From Thiomonas bhubaneswarensis (GTDB lineage Bacteria > Pseudomonadota > Gammaproteobacteria > Burkholderiales > Burkholderiaceae_C): a DNA stretch of 64,000 nt. Within the stretch, counting starts at the first letter, position 1; each line of letters opens with the position of its first letter. The notes beneath the pieces are model-generated. The model ran no database searches and had not been told where the DNA came from. It saw nothing but the letters and a program-made list of their open reading frames with translations. The DNA is taken from contig NZ_LIPV01000010.1 in NCBI RefSeq assembly GCF_001418255.1, positions 23,135 to 87,134 of the forward strand. The letters run 5' to 3'. The position numbers and the translations under genes were made by a program. Positions 31,784-40,824 of the stretch are shown here, piece after piece.

Positions 31784-33076
31784 ATGAACGTTCAACTCCA
31801 GTCTCCGATCGCCGCCATCGATGCGATGGAAATCCTCGACTCGCGTGGTGTTCCCACCATCAAGGCCAGAGTGGTTCTGCAGTCAGGCGCCAGCGGTGCC
31901 GCGGCCGTGCCCTCGGGAGCCTCCACAGGCAGCGAGGAAGCCGTGGAATTGCGTGACGGCGATCCGCATCGTTACTTCGGTAAAGGGGTGCGCAAGGTCG
32001 TGGCGCATGTCCAGGGCGAGATCGCCAAGGGTCTCGTCGGCCGCAACGCGCTCGATCAGCAGGCGATCGACGCCCGGCTCATCGAGCTCGACGGCACGCC
32101 GAACAAGGCGAGACTGGGGGCGAATGCGCTGCTGGCCGTGAGCATGGCCACGGCACGTGCGGCAGCCGTCGAGCGAGATCTGCCGCTCTATCGCAGCCTG
32201 GGTGTGGGCAAGGCCGATCTGTTGCCCATGCCGATGTTCAATGTGCTCAACGGCGGACTGCATGCGCCAAGCAGCTCGATGGACTTTCAGGAGTTCATGC
32301 TGGTTCCGCTGGGCGCACCCGGTTTTACCGAAGCCGTGCGTTACGCCGCCGAGACCTTCGACGCCCTGCGCAAGCTGCTTCAGAGCATGGGGCATTCGAC
32401 CTCCGTAGGTGACGAGGGCGGGTTTGCGCCCAGGCTGGGCAATGGCAACGCGGCGGCCTGCGAGTTGATCGTGCGGGCCATCGAGCGCGCGGGCTATCGC
32501 CCGGGCATCGACCTGGCGATCGCCCTCGACCCGGCGGCCACATCGTTCTATCAGGAGGGTGAGTACAGGCTCACCCGATCGGGCCATCAGCGTTACAGCA
32601 GCGAACAGATGATCGATCTGTACGCCGACTGGCTTTCGGCCTACCCCATCGTGTCGATCGAGGACGGCATGGCCGAAGACGACTGGAGCGGCTTCGCGCA
32701 GATGACCCGCAGGCTCGGCGAGCGCATTCAGATCGTCGGCGATGACAACTTCGTCACCAATGTTCGCTTCATTCAGCGCGGCATCGACGAAGGCACGGCC
32801 AACGCCTCGCTGATCAAGCTCAACCAGATCGGCACGGTGAGCGAGACAGTCGAGGCTGTGCAGCTTTGCCAGCGTGCGGGCTGGCGCACCGTGATCTCGC
32901 ATCGCAGTGGAGAAACCGAAGATCCCTTCATCGCCGATTTCGCCGTGGCGGTGGATGCTGGGCAGATGAAATCGGGCTCGCTGTCTCGCAGCGAGCGTCT
33001 GGCCAAGTACAACCGGCTGCTGGAAATCGACGCCGAACTCGGCGAGCGCGCACGCTTTGTCAACCCTTATCGCTGA
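31784..33076 (+). CDS. eno: Enolase
   Basis: A 430-residue enolase (2-phosphoglycerate dehydratase). The catalytic and metal motifs are present: VGDEGGFAP, IEDGMAEDDW, IKLNQIGT with the catalytic Lys, and ISHRSGETED. AGQMKSGSLSRSERLAKYN carries the second Lys. Some normally invariant stretches differ (NGGLHAPSSSMDFQEF, AVAVDAGQMK), so this may be a divergent second enolase. Its genomic setting is also unusual: in Proteobacteria the housekeeping eno normally sits near pyrG/kdsA, whereas here it lies between cfa and two MutS-like genes. The weak AAGCAGG before ATG 31784 supports that start. Confidence 0.9.
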   Translation: MNVQLQSPIAAIDAMEILDSRGVPTIKARVVLQSGASGAAAVPSGASTGSEEAVELRDGDPHRYFGKGVRKVVAHVQGEIAKGLVGRNALDQQAIDARLIELDGTPNKARLGANALLAVSMATARAAAVERDLPLYRSLGVGKADLLPMPMFNVLNGGLHAPSSSMDFQEFMLVPLGAPGFTEAVRYAAETFDALRKLLQSMGHSTSVGDEGGFAPRLGNGNAAACELIVRAIERAGYRPGIDLAIALDPAATSFYQEGEYRLTRSGHQRYSSEQMIDLYADWLSAYPIVSIEDGMAEDDWSGFAQMTRRLGERIQIVGDDNFVTNVRFIQRGIDEGTANASLIKLNQIGTVSETVEAVQLCQRAGWRTVISHRSGETEDPFIADFAVAVDAGQMKSGSLSRSERLAKYNRLLEIDAELGERARFVNPYR

Positions 33077-33084
33077 AGTCCGCC

Positions 33085-34701
33085 ATGCCCGACATGGTGC
33101 CCTTTCACAGCATCGTCTTCTCGAGCCAGGCGGCGGAAGACGCCGCGTCGAGTCCCGATTTGCGCGACGTGTTTCACGATCTTTGCCTCGACAAAGTCTT
33201 CACGGCGGCGTACGGCGCCTTTCTGCCGCGCGAAAAGCCCGCATACTACGTGGCCGATCGCGTGGATGACGAAGCACCGTACCGTGCCCAGGTGCTGCTG
33301 TTGCTGCAGTCGCTTTTCGGCACGCCGCTGCATGATGCGGAAGAAGTGCGGTACCGTCAGGCGGCGCTGCAGGATTTGCAGCAGGCCAGCGTAAACAAGG
33401 GGATGCAGGCGTTCCAAGAGGGCATGCGCCAGATGCGCGCATCGCTGCGCCGCAGTGAAAAGGCCTACAACGCCATCGAAGGGCAGCGCTGGTTTCTCGA
33501 TGCGGTGCGCATCTACGGCCAGACGCTCGACGCCCTGCATCACATGCTGGCTTCGGCCGAGTTGCATTCGCAAGCCCTGCGAGCTTTGCGCGAGCATGTT
33601 GCAGCCCTCGTGACCTCGGCCGAGCAGCAGGCGCGAGGGCAAGAGACGCAGGCCCTGATCGATGCCTTGGCAAAACTGCGCTACGCCGTGCGCATCGATG
33701 GCACCACGGTATCGGTGCTGCAGGACCCGCAAGAGCCTGATTACAGCGCCACCATCGCCGATTTCTTCTCTCGTTTCCGTCAGGGCGAGGTCAAGGACTA
33801 CCGTGTGCAGTTCACACCCTCATCCGGTTTGAATCCGGTGGAAGGGCAGATCCTCGACCGGGTTGCCATGCTGAACCCCGAGGTTTTCGGCGGGCTGGCG
33901 CGGTTTTGTGAGGCGCAGAAGGGCTTTGCCGACGCGCGCTTGCTGCGGCTGGACCGCGAGCTGGCATGGTATCTGTGCTGGATCGATTACACGCGGTGCT
34001 TCGAGCGCGCCGGGCTGACGATTTGTATGCCGGAGTTGACGACCGACCCGGGGCAGATCGACGTCGCGCAAGCCTTCGACATGGCGCTGGCCTGGTCCTG
34101 TCTTGACAAGCAACAGCCTGTCGTATGCAACGACGTCAAGCTGCAGGGGCAGGAACGCATGATCGTGGTCACCGGTCCGAACCACGGCGGCAAGACCACG
34201 CTGGCCCGCACTTTCGGACAACTGCACCACCTTGGCTCTCTGGGCTTGACCATAGGTGCCCGCAGTGCCGCCTTGCTGCTGTGCGATCAGATATTTACCC
34301 ATTTCGAGCGGGTGGAGGACATCAGCAACCAGCGCGGCAAGTTACAGGACGATCTGGTGCGCATGCATCGCATCCTGGCGGCGGCCACGTCGCGCAGCCT
34401 GGTGCTGATGAACGAGATCTTCTCATCCACCACCCTTGATGATGCGCTGTGGCTGGCGCGGCGCATCATGGCCAAGCTGTCGGCTATCGGCTCGGTGTGC
34501 GTGTTCGTGACCTTTCTCGACGAGCTCTACGCTTTCGACGCGCATACCGTGAGCATGGTGGGCACCGTGGATGTGAACGACCCGACGATACGCACCTTCA
34601 AGGTCGTGCGCCGTGCTGCGGATGGCAAGTCGTATGCCCTGGCGCTAGCGCAGAAGTTCGGTGTGACGCGGCAACAATTGCTCGAGCGTATTCCCGCATG
34701 A
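33085..34701 (+). CDS. MutS-related ATPase (short, domain V type), first of pair
   Basis: A 538-residue protein whose C-terminal third is a MutS ATPase domain. Walker A is GPNHGGKTT (~residues 365-373), the signature region is ISNQRGKLQDDLVRM and the Walker B position reads LVLMNEIFSSTT. The usual Walker B Asp is Asn (NE instead of DE), as in some MutS-like families distinct from mismatch repair. It lacks the N-terminal mismatch-recognition domain of MutS1 (no FxE motif), so mismatch repair is unlikely. The helical N-terminal part resembles the MutS core/lever. It is 8 nt after eno and overlaps the next gene by 4 nt. Confidence 0.8.
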   Translation: MPDMVPFHSIVFSSQAAEDAASSPDLRDVFHDLCLDKVFTAAYGAFLPREKPAYYVADRVDDEAPYRAQVLLLLQSLFGTPLHDAEEVRYRQAALQDLQQASVNKGMQAFQEGMRQMRASLRRSEKAYNAIEGQRWFLDAVRIYGQTLDALHHMLASAELHSQALRALREHVAALVTSAEQQARGQETQALIDALAKLRYAVRIDGTTVSVLQDPQEPDYSATIADFFSRFRQGEVKDYRVQFTPSSGLNPVEGQILDRVAMLNPEVFGGLARFCEAQKGFADARLLRLDRELAWYLCWIDYTRCFERAGLTICMPELTTDPGQIDVAQAFDMALAWSCLDKQQPVVCNDVKLQGQERMIVVTGPNHGGKTTLARTFGQLHHLGSLGLTIGARSAALLLCDQIFTHFERVEDISNQRGKLQDDLVRMHRILAAATSRSLVLMNEIFSSTTLDDALWLARRIMAKLSAIGSVCVFVTFLDELYAFDAHTVSMVGTVDVNDPTIRTFKVVRRAADGKSYALALAQKFGVTRQQLLERIPA

Positions 34702-36206
34702 AGGCGCATCTGCTTTTTCCCGATCGTGACTTCGACCCCAAGGCCGATCCACCGCGGCAATGGCCGGTCGTGGCACAGGACTTGGAGGTCGATACCCTGC
34801 TGGCCGTGATGGCGCAAGAAGACCCCTTCCTGCTCGACGTCGCCGCGCGCGCCTTGATGGACGCATGCGGCGCGGGTGATGGCCGCGTTATCGCCTACCG
34901 GCAGGCCGCGCTGCGCGACGCGCTCGACCATGCCGACGAGGTGCGGGCGCTGTACGACCTGGTCGTAGAAGCCATCGACAGTCGCAAGAAACACCTGTTC
35001 GGCATGGGCCTGTTCGGGCGTTACCCCAGCTTCAATCTTCGCGGTGCGGTCGAACTGCTGCAGACCTTCGTGCAGTACCTGCGCCGTTTGCGCCAGCAGA
35101 CCGACAGCCTGATCGGCAGATTTCAGTCTGAAGCCTTCGGCGCGTTGTTCTCGAGCCTGCAGCGCGACATCAGCGACGACTATTTCGAGGCTGTCCAGGA
35201 GCATCTGGAAACCTTGCGGTTCCGCCACGGTGTACTGCTCAGCGCGGGTCTGGGGCCGGGCAATGCGGGAGTCGGCTATGTGCTGCACGCGGGCACGGGC
35301 AGTCGGCCCGGCTGGCTTGCCCGTCTGCTGCACCAGGCACCGCCGGAATACACCTTCCGCCTGGCCGAGCGCGACGAAGCTGGCGCCCAAGCTCTGTCCG
35401 AACTGGTCGATCGCGGCATCAACGACGTGGCCAACGCCATGGCGCAGGCCACGGATCATGTGCTGAGCTTCTTCGAGTTGCTGCGTGCTGAACTGGGTTT
35501 TTACGTCGCCTGCCTCAATCTGCACTGCAAGCTCACAGAATGGGGCGTGGCGCTGTGTCTGCCTGAGTTTCACCCCATGGGCAGCCAGAGCCTCGAGGCG
35601 CGGGCCTTGTGCGACCCCACCCTCGCGCTCACCCTGAAACACGCCCCTGTGAGCAATGACGTCACGGCCAACGGCAAGAGCCTTTTGGCCGTTACCGGGG
35701 CGAACCAGGGCGGCAAGTCCACGTTCCTGCGCTCGGTCGGTCTGGCGCAGCTCATGCTGCACGCGGGCATGTTCGTCGCTGCTGAGCACTACGCCGGGGA
35801 ACTCGCCAGCGGGATCTACACCCACTACAAGCGCGAGGAAGACGCCGAACTGCAAGGCGGCAAGCTCGACGAGGAACTCGAGCGCATGAGCGAAATCGCC
35901 GATCTCATCCGCCCTGGCGGGCTGTGGCTGTCGAACGAATCCTTCGCCTCCACCAAGGAGCGCGAAGGCTCCGAGCTGTTGCTGCAGGTCGTCGATGCCC
36001 TGCGCCAGCGCGGCATCAAAGTGGCACTGGTCACCCATCTGTTCGAGGCTGCTCACCACTTGCAGCGCCAACATGCCCAGGAAGCGCTGATGCTGCGTGC
36101 CGAGCGTCGAGACGACGGCAGTCGCAGCTTCAAGCTCGAGGCGGCACAAGCGCTGCACACCAGCTTCGGCGCCGACCTCTATGCCGAGGTATTCGGCCAG
36201 AGCTGA
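34698..36206 (+). CDS. MutS-related ATPase, second of pair
   Basis: A 502-residue MutS-like ATPase, coupled to the previous gene by an ATGA overlap. Walker A is GANQGGKST (~residues 334-342), the signature region is EDAELQGGKLDEELERM and the Walker B position reads LWLSNESFASTKERE, again with Asn for Asp. The N-terminal half is helical. No mismatch-recognition or clamp domain is visible. The two products are different enough to be subunits of a heterodimer, as MutS proteins dimerise across their ATPase domains. That is inference; the function is unknown. Confidence 0.8.
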   Translation: MKAHLLFPDRDFDPKADPPRQWPVVAQDLEVDTLLAVMAQEDPFLLDVAARALMDACGAGDGRVIAYRQAALRDALDHADEVRALYDLVVEAIDSRKKHLFGMGLFGRYPSFNLRGAVELLQTFVQYLRRLRQQTDSLIGRFQSEAFGALFSSLQRDISDDYFEAVQEHLETLRFRHGVLLSAGLGPGNAGVGYVLHAGTGSRPGWLARLLHQAPPEYTFRLAERDEAGAQALSELVDRGINDVANAMAQATDHVLSFFELLRAELGFYVACLNLHCKLTEWGVALCLPEFHPMGSQSLEARALCDPTLALTLKHAPVSNDVTANGKSLLAVTGANQGGKSTFLRSVGLAQLMLHAGMFVAAEHYAGELASGIYTHYKREEDAELQGGKLDEELERMSEIADLIRPGGLWLSNESFASTKEREGSELLLQVVDALRQRGIKVALVTHLFEAAHHLQRQHAQEALMLRAERRDDGSRSFKLEAAQALHTSFGADLYAEVFGQS

Positions 36207-36311
36207 ACATGGCGGCAGCCTTCATCATGCAACAATGGTCTGCCTGTCGCGCAGTCGGCCCTAACACCGATTGGTGGCAACCGAGCAATCAAGTGGGGCT
36301 GAAAAAAGACC

Positions 36312-36341
36312 TTGCACTGCCAAAAAATCTCGGTATAGAAT
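36312..36341 (+). promoter_or_regulatory. Promoter of tRNA-Ala/Glu/Asp operon
   Basis: A -35 TTGCAC at 36312-36317 is followed by TATAGAAT at 36334-36341, giving a 16-18 bp spacer depending on the hexamer used. It lies 15 nt before tRNA-Ala. Confidence 0.6.
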
Positions 36342-36355
36342 GCTGGTTTGCTTTG

Positions 36356-36431
<76 letters not shown>

Positions 36432-36452
36432 AGCTACAGAATGGAAAGTTTT

Positions 36453-36528
36453 GTCCCCTTCGTCTAGAGGCCTAGGACACCGCCCTTTCACGGCGATAAC
36501 ACGAGTTCGAATCTCGTAGGGGACGCCA
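36453..36528 (+). tRNA. tRNA-Glu (TTC)
   Basis: A 76-nt tRNA. Acceptor GTCCCCT pairs with AGGGGAC, the anticodon loop is CTTTCAC (anticodon TTC), the T arm is GAGTTCGAATCTC and the 3' end is GCCA. Confidence 0.97.
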
Positions 36529-36551
36529 GATTCTTCACCCAGAATCTGCAT

Positions 36552-36628
36552 GGAGTGGTAGTTCAGTTGGTTAGAATACCGGCCTGTCACGCCGGGGGTC
36601 GCGGGTTCGAGTCCCGTCCACTCCGCCA
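36552..36628 (+). tRNA. tRNA-Asp (GTC)
   Basis: A 77-nt tRNA. Acceptor GGAGTGG pairs with CCACTCC, the anticodon loop contains GTC, the T arm is GGGTTCGAGTCCC and CCA is encoded. Its 3' flank resembles that of tRNA-Pro at 50816. Confidence 0.97.
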
Positions 36629-36800
36629 AAAAATAAAGCTAAATCAGTAGGTTATGGATAAGCCCGACCCAAACGGTCGGGCTTTTTTGTGCCCGACAGT
36701 CCTTCAGTGGGAATGCATTCCCACTCAATTCCCACTGGACCGCCACAATGCGGGCCTGATCCCTCCCGATTTCTGCCCCACGGGATTCCCACGCGGCATG
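36629..36800. repeat. tRNA-Asp 3' flank, copy 1 of a sequence also found behind tRNA-Pro
   Basis: From the tRNA end to about 36800 the DNA resembles 50893-51060. Shared are a TAAATCA stretch, the terminator arms and a block beginning CAGTGGGA. Here that block contains a perfect 20-bp palindrome at 36709-36728 (AGTGGGAATG and its complement), followed by a third copy of ATTCCCACT. Iterated short sites beside a tRNA are typical of integrase arm-binding sites, but no integrase gene is present. The function is inferred only. Confidence 0.5.
36661..36688 (+). terminator. Rho-independent terminator of tRNA operon
   Basis: AGCCCGACC (36661-36669) pairs with GGTCGGGCT (36675-36683) around a 5-nt loop and a six-T run follows. 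Confidence 0.92.
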
Positions 36801-36837
36801 ACCCTTCCTCCGAAATCGCACCTGTCAGAATCCGCTG

Positions 36838-37776
36838 TCATTGAAACTCCAGGTACGCGCGGGTGATGTTCTTCTTGTCGATGCCCTCGAAGTTGTCGAG
36901 TTTGCGAAAAGCCTCGGGAGCGGCGGCGTGCAGGCGCTGCACGGTCTTGTCCATGTCGTCCATGTTCTGCGCCGCGGGCTGCACTTCGCGCACCAGCCAG
37001 TCGAGATAGTCGCCGGTCTGCGCCTGGGCCTGAGCCAGCGAACAGGGCTTGCCGTGACCGGGGACGATGATCTCCGGCTTGAGGGTTTCGGCGAAGGTCT
37101 TGAAGGTTTGCGCCCATTGATCCACGCGGCTGCCGTTGTCGAGCACGCCGAGCATGCGGTCGGCAAAGACGAGGTCGCCGCTGAAGGCGATGCGCTGCCT
37201 CGGGAGCCAGACCACGGCATCGCCCGGGAAATGCCCGGTGCCGAAATGGCGCAGCTCAAGCTCGACGCCGCCCAGATTGAGCTTGGCGTCGTTGCCGGGC
37301 AGCGGATCGGGGCTGCTCATGGGCGCCGTGCCATCGGCGGTTTTTCCCAAGAGCATCTTGAGAACCTGCAGTTCCTGATTCACGTTGGCCTGCTGGACCT
37401 TGACGGTCGCGGCCAGTGCCAGGATCTTTGCGCCCTTCGCGGCGAAGGTTGCATTGCCCAGCCAGCGGTGATCTTGGCTGCCGGTGTTGATCACCCAGCG
37501 CACAGGTTTGGGTGTGATGGTCTGGAGCGTGGTTTCGATGAGATCGGCTCCGACCTTGGTGGCGCCACTGTCGATGAGAATCACGCCGTCCGGTGTGACG
37601 ATGGCGCCGAACGTGGCGTTGTCGCCCGCGTTGGCGGCGTCACGCTGGCCGAGCGGACCGACGAGCGCATAGATGTTCTCGGCGACTTTCATCGTCTGCA
37701 GTACGCTGGCCTGCGCGGTGACGGTCAGCGCCGCCAGGGCCAGAGTCGCGAAAGTTTTGGCTAGGGTTTGGATCAT
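36838..37776 (-). CDS. Secreted metallo-beta-lactamase-fold protein with altered zinc motif
   Basis: A 312-residue protein with a signal peptide (cut near TAQAS, ~residue 23) and an MBL fold. The first zinc motif HxHxDH is degenerate: the position after VINT reads GSQDHRWLGN, so at least two of the His ligands are missing. Later elements remain: GTGHFPGDAVVWLP, FSGDLVF and VPGHGKP. It may bind one metal or none, and its activity is unknown. AGGAG lies 8 nt before ATG 37776. It is downstream of the ars operon on the same strand, 177 nt away, so an association with metal stress is possible but unproven. Confidence 0.8.
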   Translation of the reverse strand: MIQTLAKTFATLALAALTVTAQASVLQTMKVAENIYALVGPLGQRDAANAGDNATFGAIVTPDGVILIDSGATKVGADLIETTLQTITPKPVRWVINTGSQDHRWLGNATFAAKGAKILALAATVKVQQANVNQELQVLKMLLGKTADGTAPMSSPDPLPGNDAKLNLGGVELELRHFGTGHFPGDAVVWLPRQRIAFSGDLVFADRMLGVLDNGSRVDQWAQTFKTFAETLKPEIIVPGHGKPCSLAQAQAQTGDYLDWLVREVQPAAQNMDDMDKTVQRLHAAAPEAFRKLDNFEGIDKKNITRAYLEFQ

Positions 37777-37952
37777 GGTGGACACTCCTGACTTGTTCAG
37801 TTTGGCTTTCAGGCTACGTGGCAGGCTGCACTGAGTGCAATCGACCGGGCGTCCAGAGGCGGACGTGGATCGCCGCTGACGCGGGCAGAGCAAACGGGTG
37901 GGCGCTTGGGCATGGCATCACCCAAGTCGCGCATGTCGACAGATTGCTCGGA

Positions 37953-38378
37953 TCAGCCAGGACGTTGGCCGTTTTCGCCGATGACCACTTCGCCGTCTTC
38001 CTTGCTGAAGGGCGGCAGGGGCCCCGCGGGCAGCAGTTCGAGCACAGTCTCAGAAGGGCGGCACAGGCGAGTGCCTTTCGGCGATACGACGATGGGGCGC
38101 TCGATCAGGATGGGATGGGCCAACATGGCTTCGATCAGCGCGTCGTCGGTTAGCGTGGCGTCATCGAGGCCGAGGGTGTCGTAAGGCGTGCCCTTGCGCC
38201 GCAGCAGTTGACGCGGGGTCATCTGCATGGCCGAGAGCAGGGCGAGCATGGTGGTGCGGTCGGGCGGTGTCTTGAGGTATTCGACGATCTCCGGCTCGAT
38301 GCCGGCGTGGCGTATCAGCGCCAGCACATTGCGCGAGGTGCCGCATTGCGGGTTGTGATAGATGCGGGTCGAGGTCAT
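37953..38378 (-). CDS. arsC: Arsenate reductase, glutaredoxin-dependent type
   Basis: A 141-residue ArsC of the E. coli R773 class, reducing arsenate to arsenite with glutathione/glutaredoxin. The catalytic Cys12 is in YHNPQCGTSRN. The arginines that hold the oxyanion are in LLRRKG, RPIVV and GTRLCRPSE. It is the last gene of the ars operon, 4 nt after the VOC gene. The same operon also encodes a thioredoxin-type reductase. Confidence 0.95.
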   Translation of the reverse strand: MTSTRIYHNPQCGTSRNVLALIRHAGIEPEIVEYLKTPPDRTTMLALLSAMQMTPRQLLRRKGTPYDTLGLDDATLTDDALIEAMLAHPILIERPIVVSPKGTRLCRPSETVLELLPAGPLPPFSKEDGEVVIGENGQRPG

Positions 38379-38382
38379 GGTT

Positions 38383-38847
38383 TCATTCCGTCTCGTGATG
38401 CAGCAGAAAAACGGGCTCCTGGTCGGCGGGCATCTGGGCGAGTTCTTCCGGAGTCAGCCGGGCATAGATCTCGATCAGGTAGCCGGTCGGGTCGCGCAGC
38501 CACAGCTCGTGCAGGGGCGTGCCGCGCCAAGTCGTGCGTGGCGGCTTGACGATTTCGGCTTGGGCGGCCACGGCGGCGTGGTAGGCCTCGATGACCTGCG
38601 CCTTGCCCGCCACGCCCAGCCCGAGGTGATACAGGCTGTAGGTGTCGAGCGCTTCGCCGCGGTCGTTGACGAGCAGCACGAGGTTGAGGTGCAGTTGCGG
38701 CACGATGAAGGTGCTGTAGCGGGCCGTGCGGTCTTTGGGCTGCAGGCCGAAAAAGGCCGCATAAAAGACGGTGCTGCGTTCCAGGTCGGCGACGCGCAGA
38801 CTGATGTGGAATTCGTGGGCGGCGGGAAACGAGGTGGCGGTATTCAT
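38383..38847 (-). CDS. VOC (glyoxalase/bleomycin-resistance) family protein in ars operon
   Basis: A 154-residue vicinal-oxygen-chelate fold protein. It has two beta-alpha-beta-beta-beta modules. Likely metal ligands are the His in EFHISLRV, the His in PQLHLNLVL and the Glu in GYLIEIYARL. It lacks the vicinal Cys pair of ArsI. Similar proteins occur in many ars operons with no settled role. It sits between arsB and arsC (Grx) and is probably cotranscribed with them. Confidence 0.8.
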   Translation of the reverse strand: MNTATSFPAAHEFHISLRVADLERSTVFYAAFFGLQPKDRTARYSTFIVPQLHLNLVLLVNDRGEALDTYSLYHLGLGVAGKAQVIEAYHAAVAAQAEIVKPPRTTWRGTPLHELWLRDPTGYLIEIYARLTPEELAQMPADQEPVFLLHHETE

Positions 38848-38868
38848 TAGGCGAGTGGTGGAGAGCGA

Positions 38869-40173
38869 TCAAAGACTCAGCCGCAGCGCCAGCGCCAGCA
38901 GGGTGAACAGCAGCACGGGCGTGGTGAGGACGAGGCCGACGCGCATGTAATAGCCCCAGCCGATGTGCACGCCTTTGCGGTCGAGCACATGCAGCCAGAG
39001 CAGGGTGGCGAGACTGCCGATGGGGGTGAATTTGGGGCCGAGGTCGCAGCCGATCACATGGGCGTAGATCATGGCTTCGCGCACCGCTGGGTCGAGCCCC
39101 TGCGCATGATGGATGCCCAGCGCGCCGACCAGCGTCATCGGCATGTTGTTCATCACGGATGACAGCACGGCGCTGAGAAAACCGGTGCCCACCGTGGCGG
39201 CGACGAAACCGTGGCGGGCCAACGCCTCCAGAGCCAGCGCCAGATAGGCCGTGAGCCCTGCGTTGCGCAGGCCGTAGACCACCAGGTACATGCCCAGTGA
39301 AAACAGCACGATCTGCCACGGCGCCCCTTTGATCACATGGCGCAGATCGATGACGGCGCCTTGCCCTCTGCGCCACCAGCGCCCGGCCAGCGCCAGCAGC
39401 AGCAGCGCTGCGGCGCTGGTGACCAGCGAGACGGGCACCTTCCAGGCAGCGGTGACGAAGTAGGCGATCAGTAAAACCGTCATCACCGGCCAGGTCCAGC
39501 GAAACACCAGCGCGTCCTTGATGACGCTGGCGGGCTCGTCGATCCGCGCAAGGTCGTAGCGCGCAGGGATGTCACGGCGGAAAAAGATCAGCAGCACGAC
39601 CAAGGTGGCGGCAAGCGCCGCCAGGTCCACCGGCACCATGACGGCGGCGTAGCGGTCGAAGGGAATGCCGAAATAGCCCGCGGTGACGATGTTCACCAGA
39701 TTGGAGATGATCAGCGGCAGCGAGGTTGTGTCGGCGACAAAGCCGCAAGCCATGACGAAAGCCAGCGCCGCCGCCGGGCCGAAGCCCAGCGCCAGCAGCA
39801 TGGCCAGCACGATGGGGGTGAGGATGAGAGCAGCGCCGTCGTTGGCGAAGAGAGCGGAGATCACCGCGCCAAGCACGACCATCAGCGGAAAGAGGCGCTT
39901 TCCATGGCCGCCGCCCCAGCGCGCAACATGCAGCGCGGCCCAGTGGAACACGCCGGCGTCGTCGAGGATGAGCGAGATGATGATCAGACCGACGAAGGTG
40001 AAAGTGGCGTCCCAGACGATGTGCCAGACCACAGGGATGTCGCCCCACTGGATGACGCCGAGCATCAGCGCGAGTGCCGCGCCGCCCAGGGCGCTGTAGC
40101 CGATGCCCAGGCCCCGAGGCTGCCAGATCACGAACACCAGGGTGAGGATGAAGATGGCGGCGGCGAGGAGCAT
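38869..40173 (-). CDS. arsB: Arsenite efflux pump ArsB
   Basis: A 434-residue polytopic membrane protein (about 11-12 helices) of the ArsB/NhaD ion-transporter superfamily. Conserved ArsB stretches include [33 protein letters not shown] and [15 protein letters not shown]. It expels arsenite or antimonite using the proton gradient. No arsA ATPase is present, so it should work as a secondary transporter. Confidence 0.95.
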   Translation of the reverse strand: MLLAAAIFILTLVFVIWQPRGLGIGYSALGGAALALMLGVIQWGDIPVVWHIVWDATFTFVGLIIISLILDDAGVFHWAALHVARWGGGHGKRLFPLMVVLGAVISALFANDGAALILTPIVLAMLLALGFGPAAALAFVMACGFVADTTSLPLIISNLVNIVTAGYFGIPFDRYAAVMVPVDLAALAATLVVLLIFFRRDIPARYDLARIDEPASVIKDALVFRWTWPVMTVLLIAYFVTAAWKVPVSLVTSAAALLLLALAGRWWRRGQGAVIDLRHVIKGAPWQIVLFSLGMYLVVYGLRNAGLTAYLALALEALARHGFVAATVGTGFLSAVLSSVMNNMPMTLVGALGIHHAQGLDPAVREAMIYAHVIGCDLGPKFTPIGSLATLLWLHVLDRKGVHIGWGYYMRVGLVLTTPVLLFTLLALALRLSL

Positions 40174-40251
40174 GGAAGGTGCGAACCCGAGGAAGGAGTT
40201 GGAATGAAAAGCGGCAGGCTGAACAACACCTGCCGTGGAAGCCCTGCAAAT

Positions 40252-40803
40252 TTACTTGCTGATCACGTCGAGCTCACCGCGCTCGCATTCCTCGGGGAGG
40301 GGCAGAACCTGCGTCTTGCCGATGGCGATGATCTCCTGCCGGGTGGCGGCTTCGTCGAGCTTGTCCAGCGGCAGGTTGACGAAGGCGCGAACCCGGCACA
40401 TGATCTGGCGGAAGATGGTCTGGAAGGCGCGGCGCTTCTCTTCGTCACTACCCTGCACCGCGGCTGGGTCTTCAAAGCCCCAATGCGCCGTGAGAGGGTG
40501 GCCTGGCCAGATGGGGCAGGTTTCGCCCGCAGCCTTGTCGCACACGGTGAACACAAAGTCCATGACGGGCGCGTCCGGGGTGGAGAACTCGTCCCAGCTC
40601 TTGCTGCGCAGCGTTTCGGTGGGGTAGCCGATGGTCTTGAGCTGTTCGATGGCGAAGGGGTTGACCACGCCGCCCGGATGGCTGCCCGCGCTGTACGCCT
40701 TGAAGCGTCCCTTGCCCATTACGTTGATCAGCCCTTCGCCCATGATGGAACGGGCTGAATTTCCAGTGCACAGCACCAGCACGTTGTAGACCTTGTTGTC
40801 CAT
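40252..40803 (-). CDS. arsC: Arsenate reductase, low-molecular-weight phosphatase (thioredoxin) type
   Basis: A 183-residue ArsC of the S. aureus pI258 superfamily. The P-loop VLCTGNSARSIMGE carries nucleophile Cys12. The second and third redox cysteines are in TVCDKAAGETCP. A C-terminal ~45-residue helical extension is present. It is chemically distinct from the glutaredoxin-type ArsC at 37953, so the operon has two independent routes for arsenate reduction. Confidence 0.93.
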   Translation of the reverse strand: MDNKVYNVLVLCTGNSARSIMGEGLINVMGKGRFKAYSAGSHPGGVVNPFAIEQLKTIGYPTETLRSKSWDEFSTPDAPVMDFVFTVCDKAAGETCPIWPGHPLTAHWGFEDPAAVQGSDEEKRRAFQTIFRQIMCRVRAFVNLPLDKLDEAATRQEIIAIGKTQVLPLPEECERGELDVISK

Positions 40804-40824
40804 GAAGACTCCTCGAGTTGAAAT

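Noticed and set aside
33085..36206. Canonical mismatch-repair MutS
   Set aside because: Both proteins lack the N-terminal mismatch-recognition domain and its FxE motif and are far shorter than MutS1.
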